A stretch of DNA of 8,679 bases from an uncultured Cellvibrio sp. Lineage in GTDB: Bacteria; Pseudomonadota; Gammaproteobacteria; Pseudomonadales; Cellvibrionaceae. Made by a program: the position numbers and the translations under genes. Below are positions 1 to 6,293 of the stretch, piece after piece; position 1 is the stretch's first letter, and the number at the start of each line of letters is the position of its first letter. The notes beneath the pieces are model-generated. The model was given only the letters and a program-made list of their open reading frames with translations. It did not search any database and was not told the origin of the DNA. Where the stretch lies: NCBI GenBank assembly GCA_946482345.1, contig CAMLRJ010000115.1, positions 1-8,679 on the forward strand. Direction: 5' to 3'.

Positions 1-106
1 TAAAATATTCGAAGTGGCACTCGTAGGGCGGGTCGAGACCCGCGGATGCGAAGTAGAAAATTAGGCCAAAAGATATGGCCAAAATAAACCAAAAACTGGC
101 AACCAT
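1..106 (-). CDS. possible small membrane protein, partial (runs off left edge)
   Basis: A minus-strand frame is open from an ATG at 106-104 to the window edge, giving 35 codons without a stop. The peptide starts MVASFWFILAISFGLIFYF, a hydrophobic stretch that could be a membrane segment or signal anchor, followed by polar residues. The frame also stays open upstream of the ATG, so a TTG further up (about 144) could be the start; neither has a clear Shine-Dalgarno sequence. The coding stretch crosses a palindromic repeat (21-51) of a type that is usually intergenic, which argues against a real gene. The hydrophobic N-terminus argues for one. I recognise no family. Only sequence to the left of the window can settle it. 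Confidence 0.3.
   Translation of the reverse strand, partial: MVASFWFILAISFGLIFYFASAGLDPPYECHFEYF
21..51 (+). repeat. REP-like palindromic repeat, copy 1
   Basis: The stem GCGGGTC (28-34) pairs with GACCCGC (37-43), preceded by the conserved flank TCGTAGGG. The same arrangement occurs in inverted orientation at 3171-3202. The two copies share TCGTAGGG-Y-GGG-Y...R-CCC-R and a similar right flank (GATGCGA versus GATCCGA). Where the stems differ, both sides differ together: C29/G42 here is T/A in the other copy, and T33/A38 is C/G. Paired changes of this kind indicate one repeat family selected for its hairpin. No transposase is nearby. Confidence 0.75.
64..84. repeat. short direct repeat GGCCAAAA x2
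   Basis: GGCCAAAA occurs at 64-71 and again at 77-84, separated by GATAT, so the units start 13 bp apart. It lies about 85 bp upstream of the gene at 170, where an operator would be possible. It also falls inside the possible minus-strand ORF at 1-106, so it may be only coding sequence. There is no evidence of function. Confidence 0.3.
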
Positions 107-169
107 AGCGGTGAGAGAAAATTTATCCGAATGCTTTACCAAAATATAATTTAATGAGGCGTTAAAGGA

Positions 170-994
170 ATGACATTTAGAATACCGCCGCCAAGACTGC
201 ATATTATTTTTGCTTCAAATGCGAGTTATGCTGTTATTTTACGTCGAGGCCCCAGCAAACACGTTGCTACTTTCGGGTGGGATCTTGCCACCAACAGAAT
301 TGAGTTGGGTCAATGGTTCCATGGTCGCATTTACGAACATAGGTCAAGCCTGTCACATGATGGAAAATATTTTCTGTATGTGGCCATGAATTGTAAATGG
401 GATTCTGAAACAGGTGGAATTTGGGCAGCGGTTTCAAATGCTCCCTATATCAAAGCTATCGAACTCTACCCTGATGTACCCGAAATGGGTGGCGGCGGGT
501 TGTTCGTATCAAACAACGAATATTATGTAAATGAAATATTCTTCGATCCCACCAAATTTTTGAAAAAAAGCAGTGAAATTTCGTGTCTCAGCAAACCTGA
601 TCAACATTGCATGTACGGGACTAAAGGCGTCTACATAGAAAGATTAAAGCAACGCGGTTGGAAATTTGAGAAACGGATTGAGCATGAGAAATACCACACT
701 ACACTCGTACTCTCGAAAGTAATTTTGGATGGTGTGACCATTTATAAAAATATTGTAAATAAATATCCAGCAAAAAAGACTGAATGGGAAGAACATACCT
801 TGATTGCCGGTGAAAACCCAGTGTATTTTTCGGATAACTGGGAATGCGCAGATGTTATAGGGAACAGAATATATTTTACTGAACTTGGCATATTGAAGTG
901 TGTTGAAGTCACTTCTGATACAGGTAACTTAGAAGAAAAAGTGATTCATGATTTTAATGGTTATCAATTCGAAGCAATTGAAGCACCCTATTAA
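170..994 (+). CDS. conserved protein of unknown function (274 aa)
   Basis: This is a complete ORF starting at ATG 170, with GAGG at 156-159 as a plausible ribosome-binding site 10 nt upstream. The protein has no signal peptide or membrane segment and looks cytosolic. It resembles, from memory, a widespread uncharacterised bacterial family with a conserved N-terminal half: an 'RRGPSK' stretch, a 'W..G.W..GRIYE.RS.LS.DGKY' block, 'FLYVAMN.KW.SETGG.W.A.S.AP', then a GGGG turn. The repeated short beta-like segments (DGKYFLY, DNWECADVIGNRIYF) suggest an all-beta, possibly propeller-like fold; this is inference. The C-terminal half (about residues 120-274) is Lys/Glu-rich and less recognisable. It stands alone on the plus strand and ends 32 bp from the convergent antitoxin-like ORF. 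Its role is unknown. Confidence 0.85.
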   Translation: MTFRIPPPRLHIIFASNASYAVILRRGPSKHVATFGWDLATNRIELGQWFHGRIYEHRSSLSHDGKYFLYVAMNCKWDSETGGIWAAVSNAPYIKAIELYPDVPEMGGGGLFVSNNEYYVNEIFFDPTKFLKKSSEISCLSKPDQHCMYGTKGVYIERLKQRGWKFEKRIEHEKYHTTLVLSKVILDGVTIYKNIVNKYPAKKTEWEEHTLIAGENPVYFSDNWECADVIGNRIYFTELGILKCVEVTSDTGNLEEKVIHDFNGYQFEAIEAPY

Positions 995-1026
995 TCAAAC
1001 CTAGCATATGCAAAAAGCTCATCGAA

Positions 1027-1257
1027 CTAGAAAAGCTTCAACCCGTCACTAAATACGCCTATTTCATTTACTGATTTATTGTATTCCTCTATGGCATTTT
1101 TATTTTGATCTAGCCATAGTTGAGCATGTTTAACTTGATGCCTTTTCTCATCAAGCTCAGCAATAAGCTCTTTATGACTATATTCAGCAACACCACTTTC
1201 TTCACCTTGAATAAGCATTTGACGAACTATTTGAGGTCTATCATCAGAACTTTTCAT
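1027..1257 (-). CDS. orphan mosaic antitoxin-like protein (ParD tail + CcdA tail)
   Basis: This 76-aa ORF has an ATG overlapping the stop of the upstream methyltransferase (ATGA, 1257-1254), so translation is probably coupled to it. Residues about 10-38 (VRQMLIQGEESGVAEYS, then LIAELDEKR) resemble the C-terminal tail of ParD-type antitoxins. Residues about 47-76 (LWLDQNKNAIEEYN, then GVFSDGLKLF) closely match the toxin-binding C-terminus of CcdA antitoxins, which normally ends in a GVFSDGLRSF-like motif. The ribbon-helix-helix DNA-binding domain that begins both families is absent. No ParE or CcdB toxin follows; the next gene is convergent and ends 32 bp away. Family resemblances are from memory. 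It may be a remnant of two toxin-antitoxin loci joined by recombination, or a solitary 'anti-addiction' antitoxin that neutralises toxins encoded elsewhere. Confidence 0.7.
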   Translation of the reverse strand: MKSSDDRPQIVRQMLIQGEESGVAEYSHKELIAELDEKRHQVKHAQLWLDQNKNAIEEYNKSVNEIGVFSDGLKLF

Positions 1258-2582
1258 ACACCCTTCTTCATCACCGCCACAAACATAGTGTCCGAATTCA
1301 ATTCAGGTGAACCCAAAGTAGTTTGTTTCACTAAAGTAAATTGCGGATGTTGTTGTAAAAATGCAGCGACTTGATCTTCGTTTTCGCTGACTTGCCAACT
1401 GCAGGTTGCATAAACCAAATGACCGCCTTCTCTTAATGCAAACTGAGATTGATGCAATATTTTTTGTTGGAGTTGAATTAATTCTTTTGTGTCTTTTTCT
1501 GAAAAGCGCCAGAGGGCGTCCGGGTTGCGGCGCCAGGTGCCGGAGGCGGAGCATGGAGCGTCTACCAGAATCCAATCGAAACCTTTTTGTTGGGCGACTT
1601 CTTTGGGTAAGCGCAATGGCTCATCGGCATTCCATAAAAATTGTCGAATGTTAAATAATTCCGCCACTTTTGCGCGGCGTTTTAATTCATCCAATTTGTA
1701 TTGATGAATATCGGTTGCCAATAACATGCCTTTGTTATTCATAGGGACGGCGATGGCTAAGGATTTTCCGCCAGCACCGGCGCAGACATCCCACACTTTT
1801 TGTCCTGGTTTTGCAGCGACTTCTTTGGCAATTAATTGACTGGCGAGATCCTGAATTTCGATTTGGCCTTTGCGATATTCTTCGGTGGTGTTGATACCTA
1901 ACCCACCTTGCAGCCCGATATTGCCGTCGGCATCCATAATCGCCTCAACGCCTTGAGCCAATAAAGAATTTTTCAAACTTTCCGGGTCGGCATTTTTTTG
2001 TATACGCAGCCACACGGGTGGTTGTTGATTTTTCTTTTCTAAAAAATCGTTGAATTGATTATCTGTCCATTTATTTTGCTCGCGCCTTGCTGATAACAAA
2101 TTTTTCCAACCTGGCCTTAAGCCATGCCAAAGTAAATTTTCTACCGATAATAAATCGTTTTGTCGATTCGCAAAAAAATCCTGAAAAAAACTTTCACGTT
2201 TGGAATAATCTTTAACAGAAAATTGCCGAACATCACCCCCCGTTCTCACCACCACCCAAAACCACAGATATTGGGTGGGCAGAGAATCCAAATCACTCAC
2301 AGACCAATTTTTATCCCATTCAACAAGATCGACTTTGGATATTTTTTGTTGAAACAAGGCTTCCATTGCTACAGCCAATTGCATAAAACGCAATGCATCC
2401 ATCATGGCGGATGCAATAATTAATTGATGTGCCACCGAAAACTGACGCAATACCGGATTAAATTTACCTTCGTGTTTTAACCACTTATCCAAAAAAGGTA
2501 AAGGGCGATTGTCACTGTAAAGTTGCCAGATTTTTTTTAATTCGGTTGCATCAACTTTCGTTGACCAATGAGATGCGGTCAT
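1254..2582 (-). CDS. RsmB/NOP-family RNA (cytosine-5)-methyltransferase
   Basis: The 442-aa protein is a class I SAM-dependent enzyme of the Sun/NOL1/NOP2 type that methylates C5 of cytosines in rRNA or tRNA. The SAM-binding motif I is VWDVCAGAGGKS (263-274). The acidic strand-2 motif is LLATDIHQYKL (287-297). Motif IV is DAPCSASGTWRRNP (341-354) and motif VI is YATCS (391-395). By family knowledge Cys394 is the nucleophile and Cys344 helps release the product. Length is close to E. coli RsmB (429 aa), but the first 150 residues are not clearly a NusB-like domain, so I do not assign rsmB and the target base is unknown. The ATG at 2582 is preceded by a weak AGG about 10 nt upstream. The gene is divergent from earP, with 81 bp between them, and its stop overlaps the start of the antitoxin-like ORF. 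Confidence 0.9.
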   Translation of the reverse strand: MTASHWSTKVDATELKKIWQLYSDNRPLPFLDKWLKHEGKFNPVLRQFSVAHQLIIASAMMDALRFMQLAVAMEALFQQKISKVDLVEWDKNWSVSDLDSLPTQYLWFWVVVRTGGDVRQFSVKDYSKRESFFQDFFANRQNDLLSVENLLWHGLRPGWKNLLSARREQNKWTDNQFNDFLEKKNQQPPVWLRIQKNADPESLKNSLLAQGVEAIMDADGNIGLQGGLGINTTEEYRKGQIEIQDLASQLIAKEVAAKPGQKVWDVCAGAGGKSLAIAVPMNNKGMLLATDIHQYKLDELKRRAKVAELFNIRQFLWNADEPLRLPKEVAQQKGFDWILVDAPCSASGTWRRNPDALWRFSEKDTKELIQLQQKILHQSQFALREGGHLVYATCSWQVSENEDQVAAFLQQHPQFTLVKQTTLGSPELNSDTMFVAVMKKGV

Positions 2583-2663
2583 AAAACACTTGCCTGTTTA
2601 CGGATCATAAGGTGGTGCATAATACGCGCCTTATACTCTGGCGACGAGAAGTTAATTCATAAG
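2583..2663. promoter_or_regulatory. divergent promoter region between the methyltransferase and earP
   Basis: This 81-bp gap must hold the promoters of both divergent genes. On the plus strand CATAAT (2618-2623) and TATACT (2632-2637) are possible -10 boxes, but neither has a well-spaced -35 (TTGCCT at 2590-2595 is 22 bp from the first). On the minus strand the complement of 2618-2623 region gives a TATTAT-like box. An inverted repeat, ATAAGG (2607-2612) with CCTTAT (2629-2634), brackets the plus-strand -10 candidate and could be an operator. These assignments are by eye and weak. Confidence 0.3.
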
Positions 2664-3788
2664 ATGAAATCCTGGGATATTTTTTGCCGCGTAATCGACA
2701 ACTACGGCGACATTGGCGTCTGCTGGCGATTGGCCCGCCAATTGGCCAATGAATATCCAGCCAAAGTGCGCTTATGGGTCGATGAATTGGCTGCGTTGAA
2801 AATGATCTGGCCTGGCACACAGCTTGTCCCCCAACAAAAATTGGAAAATGTCGAGGTTTGCCATTGGCCTGATCATTTTCCTGAAAACACATCCCCCGGT
2901 GATATAGTCATCGAAGCATTTGCTTGTGATATTCCGCCCGTTTATCTTCAAAAAATGATTGTAGCCAAAAACGCGGGGCAAGCGCCGACCTGGATTAATC
3001 TGGAATATTTGAGCGCGGAAAAATGGATTGAAGATTGCCATAAGATGCAATCGATTCATCCGCAAAGTGGATTGAAGAAAATTTTCTTTTTTCCGGGTTT
3101 TACAGAAAAAACGGGGGGATTGATTAGGGAGAGAGAGATTCATGAGAAAGGTATGTCGTTGAATCCGGTTTCGGATCGGTGGGCTATTAGCCCACCCTAC
3201 GACTCCCCGTTGTTGGTGTCTTTATTTGCTTATGAAAATTCGGCGATTGAATCCTTGATTGACGCTTGGGCAAATGGACAGCGAAAAATTCACTGCTTGA
3301 TTCCGCAAGGTCGAATTTTGAATTCAATTCACCCGCTGCTCAACAAACCACTGGCAATTGGCGAACCACAAATAAAAGGCTCGCTGACATTGGAAACCAT
3401 TCCCTTTATGAATCAACGGGAATACGACCAGCTATTGCAAACATGCGACCTGAATTTTGTACGCGGCGAAGATTCGCTGGTGCGCGCAATTTGGGCTGGC
3501 AAACCCTTTGTGTGGCATATTTACCAACAACAGGATGATGCTCACATCATTAAACTTCAGGCTTTTTTGAATATTTATACACAAACATTTCCTGAAGATT
3601 TGCGAGAAAAATTAAATTATTTTTGGCTGGGATGGAATCGGCAAAATTCTATCAGTGAGGATTGGAACTATTTGGAAGGCATTTCACATTTATGGATTCG
3701 CTACAACCAAACCTGGTGTGAATCCATCGCAAAACAAAAGGATTTGGTGCAACAATTAGTTGAAACTCTTGATGCTTGTGCGGTTTAA
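2664..3788 (+). CDS. earP: EF-P arginine rhamnosyltransferase EarP
   Basis: EarP transfers rhamnose from dTDP-L-rhamnose to the conserved arginine of elongation factor P, activating EF-P so it can rescue ribosomes stalled at polyproline. The 374-aa protein (family DUF2331) begins WDIFCRVIDNYGDIGVCWRL, with the conserved acids Asp12 and Asp16. The nucleotide-sugar motif FVRGEDSLVRAIWAGKP (265-281) contains Glu269 and Asp270, and QQQDDAH (288-294) follows. The frame is open back to ATG 2568, but that start lies inside the divergent gene; family similarity begins at MKSWDIFC, so ATG 2664 is chosen despite a weak ribosome-binding site. Residues about 170-181 (SDRWAISPPYDS) are encoded by a palindromic repeat, in a linker between FFPGFTEKTGG and LLVSLFAYEN. 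All expected catalytic motifs remain, so it is probably functional. efp, often the adjacent gene, is absent. Confidence 0.96.
   Translation: MKSWDIFCRVIDNYGDIGVCWRLARQLANEYPAKVRLWVDELAALKMIWPGTQLVPQQKLENVEVCHWPDHFPENTSPGDIVIEAFACDIPPVYLQKMIVAKNAGQAPTWINLEYLSAEKWIEDCHKMQSIHPQSGLKKIFFFPGFTEKTGGLIREREIHEKGMSLNPVSDRWAISPPYDSPLLVSLFAYENSAIESLIDAWANGQRKIHCLIPQGRILNSIHPLLNKPLAIGEPQIKGSLTLETIPFMNQREYDQLLQTCDLNFVRGEDSLVRAIWAGKPFVWHIYQQQDDAHIIKLQAFLNIYTQTFPEDLREKLNYFWLGWNRQNSISEDWNYLEGISHLWIRYNQTWCESIAKQKDLVQQLVETLDACAV
3171..3202 (-). repeat. REP-like palindromic repeat, copy 2, inside earP
   Basis: The perfect 8-bp stem GGTGGGCT (3178-3185) / AGCCCACC (3189-3196) has an ATT loop. With the flanking CCTACGA it matches, in reverse orientation, the repeat at 21-51. 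It lies wholly within earP, keeps the reading frame, and contributes about residues 170-181 of EarP. The length of the original insertion cannot be told without homologues lacking it. Confidence 0.75.
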
Positions 3789-3794
3789 AGTCAG

Positions 3795-3821
3795 CCTATA
3801 TCCTGCAAATGTTGATATAGG
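3795..3821 (+). terminator. hairpin after earP, possible weak terminator
   Basis: CCTATATC (3795-3802) and GATATAGG (3814-3821) form perfect 8-bp arms around an 11-nt loop, 6 bp after the earP stop. The stem is AT-rich and no T-run follows, so it is not a standard intrinsic terminator. It could slow transcription or protect the mRNA 3' end. It separates earP from the next operon. Confidence 0.3.
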
Positions 3822-3935
3822 GTAGAGTTAATTGCACCGGGGAGTATCGCAACATTATGCTTGGTGATTTGACTTTACAGACGGAAACAAAATCAAGAAG
3901 ATGGCGACTTTTCTTGCAAACGGATCATAGTGCTT
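3822..3935 (+). promoter_or_regulatory. presumed promoter/leader region of the KASIII-HDO operon
   Basis: This gap precedes the first gene of the tightly packed operon and is the obvious place for its promoter. TTGCAC (3832-3837) and CATTAT (3853-3858) form a candidate -35/-10 pair but with only a 15-bp spacer. TTGACT (3869-3874) is a good -35 hexamer without a convincing -10. No operator or riboswitch-like fold was recognised. Confidence 0.25.
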
Positions 3936-4499
3936 ATGGAAACAAATCAATTACTCGTTAATTTACTGCTTTTTCTTTTTTTACCACTCTGGGGAATTGC
4001 CGGTTTTGTGGACTGGTGTTGTCATCGCGCAACGCGGATTGAATCCACTTCCGGAATATTTGAATCTTTTTTGCATTCTATTATGGGTATTCAAATTGCA
4101 ATCCCCATACTGCTGTGCATACTTTTTGAAGTGAATGTCGGCATTCTGATCCTGTGTATTTTTGTTTGGGGGCTGCACGAGTTAGTAGCACATTTCGACG
4201 TACACTATGCAGCCCCCAGACGCCATATCAGCATTTGGGAAATGCACGCACACAGTTATCTCGCCACACTTCCACTGTATATGCTGTCGATTATTTTTAT
4301 TTTAAATTGGGACGTTGCACAGCGTCTTTTCAGTCTGGATTGGACTGGTGCATTTGAATTTAAACGAGTGGCAGAGCCTTGGGGAGGCGAAGGCTATTTA
4401 CCTGGCTATCTGACCTTTATGGCCATAGTGTGCGTGTTCCCCTACACCGAAGAATTTTTGCGTTGCACTCTTGTTGCTGTAAAAAGGAAATCAAAATGA
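3936..4499 (+). CDS. polytopic membrane protein with conserved-looking His/Asp/Glu motifs, possible metalloenzyme
   Basis: The 187-aa protein has hydrophobic segments at about 7-25, 50-65, 67-82, 108-124 and 158-171, so it is an inner-membrane protein. Polar residues sit in short motifs at segment ends: DWCCHR (26-31), HELVAHFDVHYA (81-92) and EMHAHSYL (102-109). This gives His30, His81, Glu82, His86, Asp88, His90, Glu102, His104 and His106. The clustering recalls integral-membrane diiron hydroxylases and desaturases, but the classic HxxHH boxes are missing, so a metal site is only inferred. From memory it belongs to an uncharacterised proteobacterial family with a 'DW..HR..IE.T.G..ES..H' signature. 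The start is uncertain: GTG 3930 adds two residues, and no strong Shine-Dalgarno sequence decides it. The stop overlaps the KASIII start (ATGA, 4496-4499), so it is probably co-translated and works in the same pathway. Confidence 0.8.
   Translation: METNQLLVNLLLFLFLPLWGIAGFVDWCCHRATRIESTSGIFESFLHSIMGIQIAIPILLCILFEVNVGILILCIFVWGLHELVAHFDVHYAAPRRHISIWEMHAHSYLATLPLYMLSIIFILNWDVAQRLFSLDWTGAFEFKRVAEPWGGEGYLPGYLTFMAIVCVFPYTEEFLRCTLVAVKRKSK
4484..4488 (+). promoter_or_regulatory. Shine-Dalgarno AAGGA that fixes the KASIII start
   Basis: AAGGA lies 7 nt before ATG 4496, inside the end of the membrane-protein gene. It supports 4496 over the longer open frame back to 4379, whose extra 39 residues are the neighbouring gene read out of frame. 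Confidence 0.75.
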
Positions 4500-5629
4500 G
4501 TGTGTATATCACCAGCACAGGCCATTTTCTTCCAGGACCAGGAATTAACAATGATGAAATTGAAAATATTCTGGGTAAAATTCGTGGCAAGCCGAGTCGT
4601 TTGAAAAAAAAGATTCTCGCATCAAACGGCATAGTCAATCGTCATTATGCAATTAACGCGCAACAACAAACCTGGATCAGTAATGAAGAAATGGCTGCAA
4701 GAGCAGGCATGCATTGTATCGATCAATCAAAACTGACTTTGTCAAAAATTGATTTACTTTGTTGCGCAACCAGTCAAGGCGATAGAGTGCTGCCCGGATT
4801 TGCCAGTATGGTACAGGCACAATTGGCATTACCCGATGTGGAAATTCACAGCACGCATGGCATTTGTTCCAGCAGCTTGATGGCGATGAAACACGCTTAT
4901 TTAAATCTTAAATGCAACGAACATAAAAGTGCATTGGTGATTACCAGTGAACTGGTTTCGCGCTTATTTAAAGCGAAGCGTTATGAACAACTTGAATATG
5001 ACGATCTGGATTTTAATGCAGAATTTTTACGCTGGATGTTATCGGATGGCGCAGGCGCATGTTTATTGGAAACGCGCGCACGTGGTCGCTGTTTCCGAAT
5101 CGACTGGATAAAAAGTTATTCACATGCCGATGCCTATCCCACCTGCATGAGCGTGGGCGCGCCTTATGAAAAAACCGGTCAACAAACTGGTCAACGCACC
5201 TGGCAGGACTTTGACAGCTACGCCGAAGCAGAACGCGCGGGTGCTTTAGTGCTTCGACAAGACGTGCGCTTATTGGACAATATCGTCAAGTTAGGTGTTG
5301 ATGGTTTTTTACGTTTGATTTCTGAGGGCTTGATCTCGCCAAAAGAAATCGATCATGTACTTTGTCATTTTTCTTCACATTATTTCAAAGGCAAAATATT
5401 TGAATTGATGACCCAGGCGGGCGTTGCCATACCTGAAGAACGCTGGTACACCAATTTATACACACGCGGCAACACAGGATGCGCCTCCATTTTTATTATG
5501 CTCGATGAATTTTATCGCACTCAGCATTTCGCAACGGGCGATACGATTATTTGTATGGTGCCAGAGAGCGGGCGCTTTAATGTCGCCTATATGAAATTAA
5601 CGGTAGTGGATGAAACCGATGGAAAGTAA
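4496..5629 (+). CDS. ketoacyl-ACP synthase III-like enzyme (KASIII/FabH superfamily)
   Basis: The 377-aa thiolase-fold enzyme should condense or transfer an acyl group carried on CoA or ACP, using an active-site cysteine. The nucleophile is Cys124 in HGICSSSLMAMKHA (121-134). His291 (LCHFSSHYF, 289-297) aligns with the FabH 'PHQAN' histidine. Asn326 (RGNTGCASI, 324-332) matches the 'NTSAAS' asparagine. The Cys-His-Asn triad is therefore complete, which indicates a condensing or acyl-transferring enzyme rather than a dead homologue. It is longer than FabH (about 320 aa), with extra sequence before FLRWMLSDGAGACLL (177-191), and more like the DarB/StlD-type or specialised KASIIIs of secondary metabolism. 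The start overlaps the upstream stop (ATGA), and its end overlaps the next gene by 11 nt. Substrate and product are unknown. Its place among oxidases suggests a dedicated biosynthetic role, not housekeeping fatty-acid initiation. Confidence 0.92.
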   Translation: MSVYITSTGHFLPGPGINNDEIENILGKIRGKPSRLKKKILASNGIVNRHYAINAQQQTWISNEEMAARAGMHCIDQSKLTLSKIDLLCCATSQGDRVLPGFASMVQAQLALPDVEIHSTHGICSSSLMAMKHAYLNLKCNEHKSALVITSELVSRLFKAKRYEQLEYDDLDFNAEFLRWMLSDGAGACLLETRARGRCFRIDWIKSYSHADAYPTCMSVGAPYEKTGQQTGQRTWQDFDSYAEAERAGALVLRQDVRLLDNIVKLGVDGFLRLISEGLISPKEIDHVLCHFSSHYFKGKIFELMTQAGVAIPEERWYTNLYTRGNTGCASIFIMLDEFYRTQHFATGDTIICMVPESGRFNVAYMKLTVVDETDGK

Positions 5630-6293
5630 TTTAAACGAACAGGCACAACAATGTTTGCAGGAATTGATGCGCATTTGGTTCGACTTTGAACGCAATCTCA
5701 ATCGTGTCGGGATTATTAAACGTTTGGAGAATGGAAATTTTGATCGTGATGATTATCTCAATCTGCTGATAAATCTTCGTCAACAAGTTATTGAAGGTTC
5801 TCGCTGGATTGCACGCGGCGCATCCAGTTTTGATCGCGATTTTTCTGATGTACGTTCATTGGTGATCGGACATGCAAAAGAAGAGCATCGCGATTACGAG
5901 ACGCTGGAAGCAGACTATGTTGCAGCCGGAGGAACACTTGATGATATTCAAACAGCCGAACGAAATATCGGAACCGAAGCTTTACATGCATTTTTAATGT
6001 ATAGAGCATCTCAAGCCAACCCAATAGACCTGATTGGTGCCATGTGGATTATTGAGGGACTGGGCCAAAAAATGGCGGGTGGATGGGCCGCACAAATTGA
6101 ACAACTCACTGGTCTCACCAATGCCGTAAACTTTATGCGTTACCACAGTGACAATGACGATGCTCATATGCAAAAACTCTACAACATATTGAATCGAGTC
6201 TGTCAAAGCACCGGGCACGCACAACGCATTTGTAAAACTGCACGGGTTGTCGCCCGCTTGTACCAATTACAACTGGAAGAAATTGATGCGTAA
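5619..6293 (+). CDS. heme-oxygenase-like diiron oxidase (HDO; iron-containing redox enzyme family)
   Basis: The 224-aa, mostly helical protein resembles the TenA/heme-oxygenase-like fold group that includes CADD, UndA, BesC and SznF. These use a two-iron centre and O2 for decarboxylation, C-C cleavage or N-oxygenation. The C-terminal ligand motif is clear: His176-x3-Asp180-x2-His183 in YHSDNDDAHM, the same spacing I recall for CADD (His174, Asp178, His181). Glu146 (WIIEGLGQK) fits the helix-5 glutamate. Earlier candidates are Glu59 and the cluster H85-AK-E88-E89-H90 in GHAKEEHRDYE. It is soluble, with no membrane segment. The start could also be ATG 5610 (three more residues). Both starts lie within the end of the KASIII gene, and the stop overlaps the next start (ATGCGTAA, 6286-6293). 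A likely job is oxidative processing of the KASIII-derived product; this is inference. Confidence 0.88.
   Translation: MESNLNEQAQQCLQELMRIWFDFERNLNRVGIIKRLENGNFDRDDYLNLLINLRQQVIEGSRWIARGASSFDRDFSDVRSLVIGHAKEEHRDYETLEADYVAAGGTLDDIQTAERNIGTEALHAFLMYRASQANPIDLIGAMWIIEGLGQKMAGGWAAQIEQLTGLTNAVNFMRYHSDNDDAHMQKLYNILNRVCQSTGHAQRICKTARVVARLYQLQLEEIDA

Noticed and set aside
1011..1037. Possible terminator AAGCT...AGCTT between the two convergent genes
   Set aside because: Only about 5 bp of stem with a long loop and no T-run.
1120..1374. 84-codon plus-strand open frame
   Set aside because: It is antisense to the antitoxin-like ORF and the 3' end of the methyltransferase, with no recognisable protein features.
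2568..2663. Upstream 32-codon extension of earP from ATG 2568
   Set aside because: It starts inside the divergent methyltransferase gene, and EarP family similarity begins at the Met at 2664.
2772..3143. 123-codon open frame on the minus strand
   Set aside because: It lies entirely within earP, which has clear homology on the other strand; the peptide shows no family features.
1291..3329. 12-mer GAATTCAATTCA present near 1293 and near 3318
   Set aside because: A few repeated 12-mers are expected by chance in a window of this size, and both are in coding sequence with no shared context.
3789..3935. Search for a missing efp or small gene after earP
   Set aside because: No open frame of useful length with a ribosome-binding site or EF-P-like sequence was seen.
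4379..4495. 39-codon N-terminal extension of the KASIII gene
   Set aside because: It is the out-of-frame reading of the membrane-protein gene. AAGGA at 4484-4488 supports ATG 4496, and KASIII similarity begins there.
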